Assembly (NCBI RefSeq): GCF_026015885.1
Contig: NZ_JAPDUG010000002.1
Coordinates: forward strand, 310,001 to 374,000
From: Halocynthiibacter sp. SDUM655004
GTDB lineage: Bacteria; Pseudomonadota; Alphaproteobacteria; Rhodobacterales; Rhodobacteraceae
Reading direction: 5' to 3'
Length of the DNA: 64,000 nt
A program made the position numbers and the translations under genes. Positions within the stretch are counted from its first letter, which is position 1, and the number at the start of each line of letters is the position of its first letter. Below, one piece after another: positions 19,139 through 29,141 of the stretch. Below the pieces are notes generated by a model. The model was not told the origin of the DNA. It made no database searches and saw nothing but the letters and a program-made list of their open reading frames with translations.

Positions 19139-20791
19139 TTAACCCGCAAGAAGCGTTTTTGCGGCGGCTCGCGCTTCGTTGGTGATGCGATCCCCAGAGA
19201 GCATTCGCGCAACTTCGTCCACACGATCTTCTGCGGCGAGCGGCACAACAGTCGATAGCGTAGAGCCGTCTTGTATCCGCTTCTCGACCCGCCAATGATG
19301 CCCGCCGAGCGCCGCAACTTGAGGAGAATGGGTTACGACGAGTACCTGTCCCTCCGCGGCCAAGGCCGCCAACCTGCGGCCAACCGCGTCAGCAGTCGCC
19401 CCTCCGACACCACGGTCAATCTCGTCAAAGATCATCGTGATGCCTTTGGTTCCCGAGGTAAGGCAAACCTTCAATGCCAACAAAAACCGCGAAAGTTCGC
19501 CTCCAGAAGCGATCTTGTTCAGAGCGCCTGACGGAGCGCCTGGGTTGGTTGCAACAGTGAACACAACATCATCAGAGCCCTCTGGACCACCGTCGATTTC
19601 GTTGAACTGGGTCTCAAAAACGGCGCGCTCCATTTTGAGCGGAGCTAGCTCTTTGGCCATGGCCGCATCAAGCTTTTTCGCTGCGGCTTTTCGCGCCGCG
19701 CTCAGGGCGTTTGCGGCATCCTCATAGGCTGCCTGCGCCTCTTCAAGCGCGCGCTTCAATGTGCCGATATTCCCTGCGCCTTGGTCCAGCGCCTCAAGAC
19801 GCTTGCGTAGTTCATCCGCGTGGGCAGCAAGATCATCAGCCAATACGCCATGCTTGCGCGCAAGAGCGCGGATCGCAAACAAACGCTCTTCGCAGTCTTC
19901 AAGCTCACCTGGGTTAAATCGCAATCCATCCAGCGCACTCTCGATTTCGGATTGCCCCTCACTCAATTCATTCAGTGCACGGGTCAGCGCCTCAATCCCA
20001 CGATCAAAAGCACCATCAAGCTGAGTCGCGGAGTCCTCTAACCAGCGCAGCGCATTGACGATCAACGCCTCTGCGCCCTGCCCGCCAATCGCATCGCGTG
20101 CTTTGGTAACGTCATCAGCAACGCGCGTCGCGGCCTGAAGCTGGCGACGGCGGGTGTCTAGCTCCGCTTCCTCACCAGCAACAGGACCAAGAGCATCAAG
20201 CTCTTCAACTGAATGCCGCAGGAAATCCTCTTCCTCGCGCAGATCGGCAAGATGGGCTTCCTCGGCCAAAAGCGTTTTTTGCGCCGCCGAGAGGGCTCTC
20301 CATGCTTCCGAAGTTTTTGCAACTTTGCTTTCAAGCCCACCATATGCATCGAGCATTTTTCTATGTCCGCGCGGATTTAGAAGTCCGCGGTCATCATGCT
20401 GTCCATGCAGTTCAACAAGCGTTTCAGAAAGCGCACGAAGCACCTCCCCAGAGGCGCGGCGATCGTTTATCCACGCCGTTTTTCGTCCGTCGGCGGAATT
20501 CACCCGCCGCAAAATAAGCTCCTCGTCCGAATAGGGTATACCGGCCTCATCAAGAACCTTTTGCGCGTTGTGGCCAGATGGGATTTCAAAGCATGCCGTG
20601 ACTTCACCCTGCTTTGCTCCACTGCGTACAAGCTCGGCACGTCCGCGCCATCCCAACACAAACCCCAGAGAATCGAGCAGAATGGATTTCCCCGCGCCGG
20701 TCTCGCCCGTAAGAACATTCAAACCAGCCTGAAACTCAAGGCTCAGGTGATCAATGATAAGCATGTCGCGGATCTCGAGACTACGCAGCAT
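19139..20791 (-). CDS. recN: DNA repair protein RecN (SMC-like ATPase)
   Basis: RecN is an SMC-like ATPase that holds DNA during recombinational repair of double-strand breaks. The Walker A motif GETGAGKS is at residues 29-36, a long coiled-coil middle (about 160-370) carries alternating Ala/Glu/Leu heptads, and the C-terminal half has the LSGGE-like SGGELSR signature and Walker B MIFDEIDRGVGG. The length of 550 aa is normal. It is the last gene of the leftward block, 18 bases after bamD; a GGAAGG ribosome site precedes the ATG. No LexA box is seen directly upstream, so any SOS control would have to act from further away. Confidence 0.95.
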   Translation of the reverse strand: MLRSLEIRDMLIIDHLSLEFQAGLNVLTGETGAGKSILLDSLGFVLGWRGRAELVRSGAKQGEVTACFEIPSGHNAQKVLDEAGIPYSDEELILRRVNSADGRKTAWINDRRASGEVLRALSETLVELHGQHDDRGLLNPRGHRKMLDAYGGLESKVAKTSEAWRALSAAQKTLLAEEAHLADLREEEDFLRHSVEELDALGPVAGEEAELDTRRRQLQAATRVADDVTKARDAIGGQGAEALIVNALRWLEDSATQLDGAFDRGIEALTRALNELSEGQSEIESALDGLRFNPGELEDCEERLFAIRALARKHGVLADDLAAHADELRKRLEALDQGAGNIGTLKRALEEAQAAYEDAANALSAARKAAAKKLDAAMAKELAPLKMERAVFETQFNEIDGGPEGSDDVVFTVATNPGAPSGALNKIASGGELSRFLLALKVCLTSGTKGITMIFDEIDRGVGGATADAVGRRLAALAAEGQVLVVTHSPQVAALGGHHWRVEKRIQDGSTLSTVVPLAAEDRVDEVARMLSGDRITNEARAAAKTLLAG

Positions 20792-20809
20792 GGATTGCGC
20801 CTTCCGGTC

Positions 20810-21649
20810 CTATAGCCATTCGCCTTTGACTGTCTGACGATAGAAATCGCCCATCCAGTTGTCTTTGAACAGACCAGGCTCAAGCCCTTGACCACGCAGC
20901 AAGGCATAGCTGTCTGCGTACCAGCTTGAAGAGCGGAAGTTGTGGCCGAGAATCGCGGCGGCCGTCTGGGCCTGACGCGGGAAGCCAAGAGAGAGATAGG
21001 ATTCGACCAGACGGTGCAATGCTTCTGGCGTGTGGCTCGTTGTCTGGAAGTCTTCAACCACAACACGGAAGCGTGCAATCGCGGCCGCATAGTGCTTGCG
21101 CTTGAGATAATAGCGGCCAATTTCCATTTCCTTGGCGGCCAAATGATCAAACGCCAAGTCGAAGTGAAGAATTGCGGACCGTGCGTATTCGCTATCAGGA
21201 TAGCGCTCGATCACGACACGAAGCGCTTGCAGCGCCTGAAAGGTAAGGCCTTGATCGCGGCCCACTTCGTCAATCTGATCGTAGTAGGAAAGCGCCAAAA
21301 GATACTGTGCATAAGCGGCATCTTCTTCGGCAGGATAGAAATCGATATATCGTTGCGCGGCGATGCGGCTGTTTTCGTAGTCCTGATCCTGATGGTAGGA
21401 GAACGCCTGCATAATCAAGCTGCGGCGTGCCCAATCAGAATAGGGATACAAGCGCTCTACTTCGCCAAACAGGCGTGCGGCGTCTGCAACGTCACCTTGG
21501 GCAAGATCATATTCAGCGCGTTTGTAGATGTCCTGAGCGGAATACGCTTCAAGGTTAACGTTTTCGGTTCCCTTGTCTGCGCATGCGACAAGCACCGTCA
21601 AACCCGCGAACAACGCAAATTGCTTTGACCAAACTCTTGCGCGTGCCAT
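20810..21649 (-). CDS. bamD: Outer membrane protein assembly factor BamD (lipoprotein)
   Basis: BamD is the essential lipoprotein partner of BamA in inserting beta-barrel proteins into the outer membrane. The signal peptide ends in a lipobox (TVLVAC, cysteine near residue 23), and the mature protein consists of TPR-like helical hairpins (YKRAEYDLAQGDVADAARLF, then the RYIDFYPAEEDAAYAQYLLALSYYDQ region). The length of 279 aa fits. It lies between lpxC and recN, the common alphaproteobacterial order, and continues the envelope theme of the cluster. Confidence 0.93.
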   Translation of the reverse strand: MARARVWSKQFALFAGLTVLVACADKGTENVNLEAYSAQDIYKRAEYDLAQGDVADAARLFGEVERLYPYSDWARRSLIMQAFSYHQDQDYENSRIAAQRYIDFYPAEEDAAYAQYLLALSYYDQIDEVGRDQGLTFQALQALRVVIERYPDSEYARSAILHFDLAFDHLAAKEMEIGRYYLKRKHYAAAIARFRVVVEDFQTTSHTPEALHRLVESYLSLGFPRQAQTAAAILGHNFRSSSWYADSYALLRGQGLEPGLFKDNWMGDFYRQTVKGEWL

Positions 21650-21766
21650 TAAGCGCCACCTTCAACCGTTGATTCCGCACCACAAATACGAGTGCTGCTC
21701 GGCTTTCCTAGCATAGAATTTTGCAAGGCAAAACGCCTTAACGAAGGAAAAACAGGGAAGTGATAT

Positions 21767-22687
21767 TTACTGGATTGTTGCCGGAACATCTGTTGCAGCG
21801 ACCCCAGCTCCCGGCAAACGCGCCGCTGTCAGCGTGTCACATTCAACTTCGGTCCATGCGGAAGGATCCGCAAAAACGGCGCGCAGCAGCTTGTTTGTTA
21901 GTGCGTGACCCGCCCGAACACCAGTGTAACGCCCCAATACCGGAGCACCGGCAAGCGCAAGATCGCCAAGCGCATCAAGCATTTTGTGACGTACGGCTTC
22001 ATCGGTATGACGCAAGCCACCGGGCGTAAGAACGGTATCTCCGTCGATAACAACTGCATTTTCGACAGTGCCGCCAAGCGCAAGACCGTTTGCGCGCATC
22101 GAATCCACATCCGCCTGACGACAGAAAGTCCGGCTATCACACAGCTCACGAACGAATGAACCATTGGCCATAGACAGCGTTTTGTCTTGTTGGCCAATCG
22201 CCTCGTCAGCGAAGGTGATATGAAAATCAATGAAGAGCGTTTCCGCAGGCTCAAGGCGGGCAATTGCCGCGCCCTCACGAACTTCGACAGGCTTCAGGAG
22301 TTTAATCGCTCGGATAGGGGCATCCTGCCGTGCGAATCCAGCATCCAGTATCTCGGCAACAAACTGCGCAGAGCTGCCGTCCAAAACTGGTACTTCAGGG
22401 CCATCGATATCAACCAGAGCGTTGTGAACACCACAGCCCGCAAGAGCGGCCATGATATGCTCAATCGTTGAAACGCTAGCACCCTCAGAGTTTTCGATAC
22501 GTGTACAGAGGGGGGCTTTGACTGTTGCGTCAAACTTCGCAGGGATACGGTTATCGCCTTCTAGGTCCACGCGGCGAAACGTGATTCCGGCATTGGCAGG
22601 CGCCGGACGAACAACCATACGAACAGGTTTACCCGTGTGAAGGCCGATGCCGTCAAAGACGATGTCTGATTTCAAAGTGCGCTGCAC
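21767..22687 (-). CDS. lpxC: UDP-3-O-acyl-N-acetylglucosamine deacetylase LpxC
   Basis: LpxC carries out the committed zinc-dependent step of lipid A synthesis in the cytoplasm. The zinc-binding histidine in TIEHIMAAL and the RHKMLDALGDLAL motif with the other His and Asp ligands are present; 306 aa is normal. The start codon is GTG. It is transcribed in the ftsZ direction but lies beyond the ftsZ terminator, so it probably has its own promoter; a CtrA-type site (22828-22843) lies about 140 bp upstream. The pairing of ftsZ and lpxC is conserved in many proteobacteria. Confidence 0.96.
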   Translation of the reverse strand: MQRTLKSDIVFDGIGLHTGKPVRMVVRPAPANAGITFRRVDLEGDNRIPAKFDATVKAPLCTRIENSEGASVSTIEHIMAALAGCGVHNALVDIDGPEVPVLDGSSAQFVAEILDAGFARQDAPIRAIKLLKPVEVREGAAIARLEPAETLFIDFHITFADEAIGQQDKTLSMANGSFVRELCDSRTFCRQADVDSMRANGLALGGTVENAVVIDGDTVLTPGGLRHTDEAVRHKMLDALGDLALAGAPVLGRYTGVRAGHALTNKLLRAVFADPSAWTEVECDTLTAARLPGAGVAATDVPATIQ

Positions 22688-22827
22688 GTATTACCCCAGA
22701 ATTGCACCGATGCCAGTCCCGCTTCGGCACAGTACAGGTATTGCCTGCCCCCCGAATAGACAATTCAATCTTTGTAACGGTTTGAAACATCACATTTTCT
22801 CATAAGCGAAATACCGCCTTTGAGATT

Positions 22828-22843
22828 TTAACCTTTTGTTAAC
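22828..22843. promoter_or_regulatory. CtrA-type binding site (TTAA-N7-TTAAC)
   Basis: TTAACCTTTTGTTAAC fits the CtrA consensus TTAA-N7-TTAAC exactly. It overlaps a 16-bp perfect palindrome at 22833-22848 and lies between the ftsZ terminator and lpxC. CtrA is the alphaproteobacterial cell-cycle regulator. Occupancy and target gene are inference. Confidence 0.45.
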
Positions 22844-22875
22844 AAAAGAAAAAGGCCGAGCGTTTGCCCGGCCTT
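22844..22875 (-). terminator. Rho-independent terminator after ftsZ
   Basis: On the minus strand AAGGCCG pairs with CGGCCTT around a 10-base loop and is followed by a run of T residues (complement of 22845-22853). It ends the dcw transcript after ftsZ. Confidence 0.85.
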
Positions 22876-22897
22876 CCTAAATAATCTGTGTGCGAAA

Positions 22898-24490
22898 TTA
22901 ATTCGCCTGACGGCGTAGAAATGCTGGAATGTCGATGCGTTCCTGCTCTGGATCAACCTCAGATTCGTAATCCGGTGCAGCCTCTTGGGACTGAACTGGC
23001 GGTTGTTGACGTACCGGAGTTGCGGCTCTCGGCGCCTCTTCGTGTGAGTGGCCAGTCATGCGATTGATCAGCGAGTTAATACCGAAACGCGGTGCTTTTT
23101 CCTGCTCCTGAGTTGGCTGCTGCGGCGCTTGAGCGGCGGGGCGGCCAAGGCCGCTGGACGGCGCTTTGGCGACCGCTGCTTGCAGGCGGGCAACTGCTTC
23201 TGGTGAAGGTGTTCCAGCAGGAAGCGGTTTTGGCGCTACAAACTCTGCTGTCTCACGCTCGGCTTCTACTGGAGCTGCAGGTTGAGCAACCTCCGGCTGG
23301 TAAGCTGGTGCCGGTAGTTCGTCAGTTTCTGGTGCCTGAGCAACTTCTTCTTGTGGTGTAAAGAAACTAGGGGCTGGCGCCGGCTCTGCTTCTTCTGCTG
23401 GGCTATTGAAAAGGTTTGGCTCTTCTTCGCCACCTTGATCAGCGTCTTGCTGCTGCAGCGCCTCACCTGGCTCAAGCGGCTTTGCGAGGCCACGGCGTGG
23501 CGCTGGCTTCTGAGCTTCGCCTTCAACGGTGTCGATACCTGTTGCCACAACAGAAACGCGCATTGTGCCTTCCATTTCGGTGTCGAGCGTGGAACCAACG
23601 ATGATGTTTGCTTCTTGATCCACTTCTTCGCGGATGCGGTTTGCCGCTTCGTCCAATTCGAACAATGTAAGGTCGTAACCGCCTGTGATGTTGATAAGAA
23701 CACCACGTGCGCCACGAAGGCTGATCTCGTCGAGAAGCGGGTTGGCAATTGCTTTTTCTGCGGCTTGAACAGCACGATCTTCGCCAGTCGCCTCGCCGGT
23801 ACCCATCATCGCCTTGCCCATTTCGTCCATCACGGAGCGCACATCGGCAAAGTCGAGGTTGATGATGCCCGGACGAACCATCAGATCGGTTACGCCTTTA
23901 ACACCTTGATACAAAACATCATCTGCGAGGCTAAAAGCCTCTGTAAATGTTGTTTTCTCGGTGGCCATGCGGAACAGGTTCTGGTTCGGGATGATGATAA
24001 GCGTATCAACAACCTTCTGGAGCGCTTCAACGCCCTCTTCCGCCTGACGCATGCGCTTGGCGCCTTCGAACTGGAACGGTTTCGTCACAACGCCAACCGT
24101 CAGAACACCAAGCTCGCGTGCGGCCTGTGCAATGATTGGTGCAGCGCCGGTTCCGGTGCCGCCCCCCATACCAGCGGTGATGAAACACATATGCGCGCCG
24201 GCGAGGTGATCTACGATTTGCTCAATGCTTTCTTCGGCCGCTGCGGAGCCAACCGAAGGACGCGCACCAGCGCCAAGACCTTCGGTAACCTTAACACCCA
24301 TCTGAATGCGATCGTTCGCACGGCTCTGCTGAAGCGCCTGTGCGTCGGTGTTCGCAACGACGAATTCAACGCCGTCCAGCGCCTTTTCGATCATGTTGTT
24401 AACCGCGTTGCCGCCTGCTCCGCCTACCCCAAACACGGTAATGCGTGGCTTCAGATCGTTTTGTTCGTGCATGCTAAGATTTAATGTCAT
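22898..24490 (-). CDS. ftsZ: Cell division protein FtsZ (tubulin-like GTPase)
   Basis: FtsZ polymerises into the Z ring at midcell. The GTP-binding tubulin signature GGGTGTG is at residues 109-115 and the T7 loop region [15 protein letters not shown] is present. The globular domain ends near residue 325; a linker of about 185 residues rich in Pro, Glu, Gln and Ala follows, ending in the conserved tail [11 protein letters not shown] that binds FtsA. At 530 aa it is much longer than E. coli FtsZ (383 aa) but typical for alphaproteobacteria. A TATAAT hexamer on the minus strand at 24535-24540 suggests a local promoter in the 178-base gap after ftsA. The first of two possible ATG starts is chosen because GGCGGA precedes it. 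Confidence 0.97.
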   Translation of the reverse strand: MTLNLSMHEQNDLKPRITVFGVGGAGGNAVNNMIEKALDGVEFVVANTDAQALQQSRANDRIQMGVKVTEGLGAGARPSVGSAAAEESIEQIVDHLAGAHMCFITAGMGGGTGTGAAPIIAQAARELGVLTVGVVTKPFQFEGAKRMRQAEEGVEALQKVVDTLIIIPNQNLFRMATEKTTFTEAFSLADDVLYQGVKGVTDLMVRPGIINLDFADVRSVMDEMGKAMMGTGEATGEDRAVQAAEKAIANPLLDEISLRGARGVLINITGGYDLTLFELDEAANRIREEVDQEANIIVGSTLDTEMEGTMRVSVVATGIDTVEGEAQKPAPRRGLAKPLEPGEALQQQDADQGGEEEPNLFNSPAEEAEPAPAPSFFTPQEEVAQAPETDELPAPAYQPEVAQPAAPVEAERETAEFVAPKPLPAGTPSPEAVARLQAAVAKAPSSGLGRPAAQAPQQPTQEQEKAPRFGINSLINRMTGHSHEEAPRAATPVRQQPPVQSQEAAPDYESEVDPEQERIDIPAFLRRQAN

Positions 24491-24668
24491 GACTGGTCCG
24501 CCTGTAATGCCTAGCCGCTCGTCCCGGAGCGGAAATTATACCTGATTAAAAGCGATTTTAGCCTGACATTCACAAAACGTCACGAAAAAAACGCCACAAA
24601 GACACAAAATATGGCCCATCAGGAGGGAAAGTTTGGCGGTATCTTGCCGAAACCCCTATATTTTGCGT

Positions 24669-26003
24669 TTACCAATTATCTTTAAACCATTTCACTGCGC
24701 GCCGAACAGACCGCACGGGATATCGCTCAGCAGGAATATCGAAATCCCACCACTCATCCTGCGGGTGTGCAGCGAACAAACAAAGCCCGACCGCCGAAGC
24801 AAAAGGAGCCCCAGTTGCTGACTGTGGCAAACCCTGAACGCGCAGCGGGCGACCGATCCGAACACGCTGTCCGAGGATACGCGCCGCAAGGCCATCAAGT
24901 CCTGGAATCTGGCTTCCGCCACCGGTCAGTACAATCTGTTGACTTGGGAGGTGTTCAAAACCCGCCGCCTCAAGGCACGCGCGGGTTTCTTCAAGAATTT
25001 CCTCAACGCGCGGACGCATGATCCCGATCAGTTCCGCACGGCTTACCGTACGGCGATCCTTTTCCCAATCCCCACTATCACATCCAATGTCGATCTGTTC
25101 GCGGTCATCCATGCCTGTTGCGACGACACCGCCGTTCAGGGTTTTGATGCGTTCTGCCGTGGCCTCTGGAATTTGGAAGCCTTTGGAAATGTCGCTTGTG
25201 ATGTGATCGCCACCGATCCGAACGGTATCGGCATAGATCATGTGTTTCTTCATAAAGATCGAAATGCCGGTGGAACCGCCGCCCATATCAATACAGGCTG
25301 CTCCGAGCTCTTGCTCGTCCTCAACCATCGCCGAAATTCCGGAAACATAAGCCGAAGAGGCAAGACCAGCCAGCTCCAGATCACACCGCTTCACGCAATA
25401 GATCAAGTTCTGAACCACACTCGCATCCACCGTCAGGAGGTGCATATCTGCCGTCAGGACAGAGCCGATTTGCCCGCGCGGATCAGCAAGACCAGACCGA
25501 TGATCCAGCGCGAAATTCACCGGCTGCGCATGAAGAACTTCGCGACCAGTACCGATATCCGGCACCTCACACGCCGCTAAAACGCGCGCAACATCATGTT
25601 CTGTTGTCACCCGATCCTGAATCTCGACCTGCCCATCAAGCCCATAAGACCGAGGGCGCGCGCCAGAGAAACACGCAATCACGTGATCAACGCGTGTCTT
25701 GGCCATCTTTTGCGCACATTGAACTGCCGTGCGAATGGCGCTCTCGGTCTCCTGCATGGCTTCAATCTCGCCAAAGCGTACACCGCGCGACCGCGTCGTC
25801 GCCGCCCCAATAACACGGAAACTGCTCTGCCCCGCCATCGAGCCAACGCCATCGTTACTTCCAAAGTTCTCGGGGCCATCAAATCGAAGGATAAGACAGG
25901 CAATCTTTGATGTCCCCACATCTAGAATTGCCACAACGCCACGCTGCATCGCCGCTTGACGCATATTCCGCATTGCCCGCTGGCTTTGATAAAGATCCGT
26001 CAT
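24669..26003 (-). CDS. ftsA: Cell division protein FtsA (actin-like ATPase)
   Basis: FtsA is an actin-fold ATPase that tethers FtsZ to the membrane and recruits later divisome proteins. Phosphate-binding segments (VVAILDVGTSKIACLI near the N-terminus, CIDMGGGSTGISIF in the middle, IVLTGGGSQIPGL near the C-terminus) are intact. The final residues (VRRAVKWFKDNW) form an amphipathic helix suited to membrane binding. At 444 aa it is normal for the family. The ATG overlaps the ftsQ stop (ATGA), so translation is coupled. Confidence 0.96.
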   Translation of the reverse strand: MTDLYQSQRAMRNMRQAAMQRGVVAILDVGTSKIACLILRFDGPENFGSNDGVGSMAGQSSFRVIGAATTRSRGVRFGEIEAMQETESAIRTAVQCAQKMAKTRVDHVIACFSGARPRSYGLDGQVEIQDRVTTEHDVARVLAACEVPDIGTGREVLHAQPVNFALDHRSGLADPRGQIGSVLTADMHLLTVDASVVQNLIYCVKRCDLELAGLASSAYVSGISAMVEDEQELGAACIDMGGGSTGISIFMKKHMIYADTVRIGGDHITSDISKGFQIPEATAERIKTLNGGVVATGMDDREQIDIGCDSGDWEKDRRTVSRAELIGIMRPRVEEILEETRACLEAAGFEHLPSQQIVLTGGGSQIPGLDGLAARILGQRVRIGRPLRVQGLPQSATGAPFASAVGLCLFAAHPQDEWWDFDIPAERYPVRSVRRAVKWFKDNW

Positions 26004-26950
26004 GATCCGCCATCCCCATCTTCAAGTTTTACATCTGTTACCTGACCCGCTTTCGGGGCCATTCTCAGCGTCGGACGCTGGCTCAGTCTCATATCCACAG
26101 TCGTAATGTCGCGCTCGAGCATGTCCTGAAGGCCATCAAGCGCGATGACGCGATTAAGCGCCGCAATCGGATCACTTTCTGGAAGCAGAATGCGTTGATC
26201 GCGATCAAGTACGATATCCCAACGGCGCTCGCCCATACGCACCAACCCACGCATGCGATCAAGGATCGGTCCTGCGGCTTGGAAAATTTCAACGGCTTCT
26301 GGGATTGCCTTATCTGCGCCAACGCCGACTACGAGAGGCAGATCAGGCCGCGAAGCGCGCGCCGGAACTTTGCTAACTCGAACACCCGAAGTATCAAGCA
26401 GCGTCACCTCACCTCGCCCGCGCCACACAATCGCGGGAACGCGCTCTGTCACGCCAACATGCAGAACGCCGCCCTTGCGCACTTGGATCGTCACATCTTT
26501 GACAGCATCCATCTCGGCAATCCGCTGGTGCATGGCATTCAGATCAAGATCAAAAGAGCTTTGCGGAAAATCTACAGAGGCAGTTTCGCGAATTTTGGCG
26601 GCCAATTCTTCTGAAACACCGTCAACCGCCATCATGTGAACCATGAACATCGGGTGCTGCTCGAAATCGCCGCGCACATCGGTGATCCACTGAAGGGTTG
26701 CCTCGCGTCTGTCCGCAGAACTTAGGAACCAGCCAGCAGCAAGCCCAGCGACAATCACCGGAACACCAAGGGCTACGAATTTCCTTACAAACGGCGTTAG
26801 CCACAGGCGTTGGATGCGGTAGGCAATGCGACTAGGCGCAGGGTCACGACGATATTTTCGCTTTCCCTTGCGGTCATTCTTGCGCGGCGGCGCCAGTAGC
26901 GCAACTTGAAAACGGGGAGATGCATCGCTGCCGAAGCTTATCTCTGCCAT
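26000..26950 (-). CDS. ftsQ: Cell division protein FtsQ
   Basis: FtsQ is a bitopic inner-membrane protein that links early and late divisome parts through FtsB and FtsL. After a basic cytoplasmic N-terminus (KNDRKGKRKYRR), one membrane segment (about residues 67-85) is followed by a periplasmic POTRA domain and beta domain (FtsQ_DivIB), with VKDVTIQVRKGGVLHVGVTERVP-like strands. The start MAEISFGS is chosen because GGAGG lies 7 bases upstream; a start further upstream would overlap ddlB more. The chosen start overlaps the ddlB end by 13 bases. Confidence 0.93.
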   Translation of the reverse strand: MAEISFGSDASPRFQVALLAPPRKNDRKGKRKYRRDPAPSRIAYRIQRLWLTPFVRKFVALGVPVIVAGLAAGWFLSSADRREATLQWITDVRGDFEQHPMFMVHMMAVDGVSEELAAKIRETASVDFPQSSFDLDLNAMHQRIAEMDAVKDVTIQVRKGGVLHVGVTERVPAIVWRGRGEVTLLDTSGVRVSKVPARASRPDLPLVVGVGADKAIPEAVEIFQAAGPILDRMRGLVRMGERRWDIVLDRDQRILLPESDPIAALNRVIALDGLQDMLERDITTVDMRLSQRPTLRMAPKAGQVTDVKLEDGDGGS

Positions 26951-27849
26951 GATGCATCCTCCACAAGCCAAGCACAAAGCTTGCCAAATCCCATGCCCGA
27001 AACTTGCGCCTGCTCTGGCGTGAGCGACGTTGGCGTCATGCCCGGCTGCGTGTTGGTTTCAAGCAGGATCAGCCCGCCAATGCCGCGGCTCTCGTCCCAA
27101 CGGAAATCCGTGCGTGATATTCCGCGACATCCCAATGCTTCGTGCGCGCGCAAAGCGTAATCGAAACAGGCGTCTGTGATGTCTTGTGGGATATTCGCCG
27201 GAACCTCGTGACGCGAGCCACCAGGAACATATTTGGCATCATAGTCATACCATCCATCTGTGATGATATCGGTCACACCAAGCGCCTTGTCGCCAACAAC
27301 CGTTGTCGTAAGCTCGCGGCCCGGCGCAAATGTTTCGACCATCACGATCTCTGGCATATCGTCAGAAAGGACCGGTGGCGCGGCCCCCTCTTCAACAAGA
27401 TATACGCCAACAGAGGATCCTTCGTTGTTCGGCTTCACGACATAGGGAACAGGCATCACATGGCCCGCCATAACGTCAGCTTTGGTAAACAAGCCGCTCT
27501 CGCATACCGGAAGGCCAGCCGCGCGGTAGGCTTCTTTGCTGCGCTCTTTGTCCATAGCGAGAGCAGAGGCCAAAACACCGGAATGTGTATATGGGATACG
27601 TAGCCACTCAAGCATCCCTTGAACACACCCATCCTCGCCCCAACGGCCATGCAAGGCGTTGAAAACAACATCAGGTGAGATTTCGGACAAGCGTGTAGCG
27701 AGGTCCGGACCTGCATCCACCTCAACCACGTTAAAACCTTCGTCCCGAAGGGCAGCCGCGCATTCACGCCCTGACGAGAGCGACACTTCCCGCTCTGCGG
27801 AGGGGCCACCCATCAACACTGCCACTTTTTGGGATGCCCTGCTCGACAT
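26938..27849 (-). CDS. ddlB: D-alanine--D-alanine ligase
   Basis: This ATP-grasp enzyme joins two D-alanines for the peptidoglycan stem peptide. Typical parts are VAVLMGGPSAEREVSLSSG at the N-terminus, the ATP-binding PYVVKPNNEGSSVGV region in the middle, and the metal-binding LLETNTQPGMTP near the C-terminus. The length of 303 aa is standard. It sits in the usual dcw position before ftsQ. The 252-base gap to murB upstream holds several short inverted repeats but no convincing terminator, so an internal promoter is possible. Confidence 0.96.
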   Translation of the reverse strand: MSSRASQKVAVLMGGPSAEREVSLSSGRECAAALRDEGFNVVEVDAGPDLATRLSEISPDVVFNALHGRWGEDGCVQGMLEWLRIPYTHSGVLASALAMDKERSKEAYRAAGLPVCESGLFTKADVMAGHVMPVPYVVKPNNEGSSVGVYLVEEGAAPPVLSDDMPEIVMVETFAPGRELTTTVVGDKALGVTDIITDGWYDYDAKYVPGGSRHEVPANIPQDITDACFDYALRAHEALGCRGISRTDFRWDESRGIGGLILLETNTQPGMTPTSLTPEQAQVSGMGFGKLCAWLVEDASWQR

Positions 27850-28101
27850 CGCCGCCTCTTTTGTTTTGGCCCGTTTATGGGCTCTTGTTCACCCGAAATT
27901 CGGGCACATTTACCGCGCGTTTTGCGCAATTATCGGGCCGCTCAAAACGGCACAATGCCGCTTAACCCTTTGATTTTAAATGTAACACCAAAAACCGTTG
28001 CTTTGCCTGTTCGGGTCTTTGAATACTCTGCTACGTTCTATTTTATCCGCACTCTAGGCGCTTATTATTGCTACCTAGCTCCCGCAATTAATGCGGGCAA
28101 A

Positions 28102-29052
28102 TCAGGAAGCAGGTTCGCCGATGCGTTTGATTTCCCATACTAGCTCTATTGAACTGTTTTTGAAAACCTTTTTTCGCACTTCTTCACCTAATCCCTCAAG
28201 ATCGGCTGCCGTTGCGCCTCCGGCGTTGGTCAAGAAGTTGCTGTGCATCTCGTTCATAACAGCACCACCGAGCCGCGCGCCGCGCATTCCGGCATCATCA
28301 ATCACCTTCCACGCCTTGAGGTCATGCACATCATCAGCTTTCCCCGTCGAGCTAAATCCGGCGGGGTTTCGGAAGGTGCTTCCAGCTGTTCGATCCTTGG
28401 TGGGTTGGGTTTCGTCACGCTTTTTGAGTTGTTCAGCCATACGCCCTTCAAGCTCTACTGGCTCACCCATTGGCCCCTTCAGAACTGCGTCAACCAACAC
28501 ACCGCCTTCGGGCATAGCCGAATTGCGATACTCAAAAGCTAAGTCTTCTGCGGAAAGTGTTATCAACGCTCCCTCTCGCGTAACGAAACGCGCGGACTGG
28601 AAGACATCAGCCATATATCGGCCATAGCATCCCGCATTCATTGCGACGGCCCCGCCAATCGCGCCCGGGATCGTACGCAGGAAGGTCAGATCAACGCCCG
28701 CCGCCGCCGCACGCCGCGCCACATGCGCATCCAACGCTGCGGCACCTGCTGTAACAGTTTCGCCATCAATCTCGATGCCGTTGAAACCACGCCCAAGCCT
28801 AATCACCACAGCACGTATGCCACCATCGCGCACAATCAGATTGCTCCCCACACCCATCGGGAAAACTTCGATCTGTGGCGGAAGATCGCGAAGGAAATCC
28901 TGTAGGTCCTCAACGTCCTGAGGTTGGAACAACACATCCGCCGGACCACCGACCCGCAGCCACGTCAACTCTGCCAAAGAACGGTCAAACGTCAGCGTTC
29001 CGCGTGGTTTCGGAAGCGTTTCAGGTGAAATTATGCTGGCAGGGTTTGACAC
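28102..29052 (-). CDS. murB: UDP-N-acetylenolpyruvoylglucosamine reductase
   Basis: MurB is the FAD enzyme that reduces UDP-GlcNAc-enolpyruvate to UDP-MurNAc. The FAD-binding domain shows [13 protein letters not shown] and [27 protein letters not shown] follows, and the catalytic serine is in AGSTFRNP near residue 225. At 316 aa it belongs to the shorter type II MurB group. The start codon is GTG. The DUF2484 gene lies directly upstream. Confidence 0.96.
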   Translation of the reverse strand: MSNPASIISPETLPKPRGTLTFDRSLAELTWLRVGGPADVLFQPQDVEDLQDFLRDLPPQIEVFPMGVGSNLIVRDGGIRAVVIRLGRGFNGIEIDGETVTAGAAALDAHVARRAAAAGVDLTFLRTIPGAIGGAVAMNAGCYGRYMADVFQSARFVTREGALITLSAEDLAFEYRNSAMPEGGVLVDAVLKGPMGEPVELEGRMAEQLKKRDETQPTKDRTAGSTFRNPAGFSSTGKADDVHDLKAWKVIDDAGMRGARLGGAVMNEMHSNFLTNAGGATAADLEGLGEEVRKKVFKNSSIELVWEIKRIGEPAS

Positions 29053-29141
29053 GTATAAAGCGCCCTTTGTTAAAGCGTGGGTAAGATTTGGGGCACTCTA
29101 TAAGCCACATCAGCACAGGTCAAAACGGCAATATGCACCGG

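Noticed and set aside
21720-21745. Terminator after lpxC
   Set aside because: AAGGC/GCCTT forms a small hairpin, but no T tract follows on the minus strand.
23351-24484. 377-codon open frame on the plus strand opposite ftsZ
   Set aside because: It mirrors the coding strand of ftsZ, has no ribosome site and no recognisable domain; it reflects the codon bias of ftsZ.
27850-28101. Terminators between murB and ddlB
   Set aside because: Inverted repeats such as CCCGAAATTCGGG and CCCGCA/TGCGGG are present but none is followed by a T run on the minus strand, so termination is not supported.
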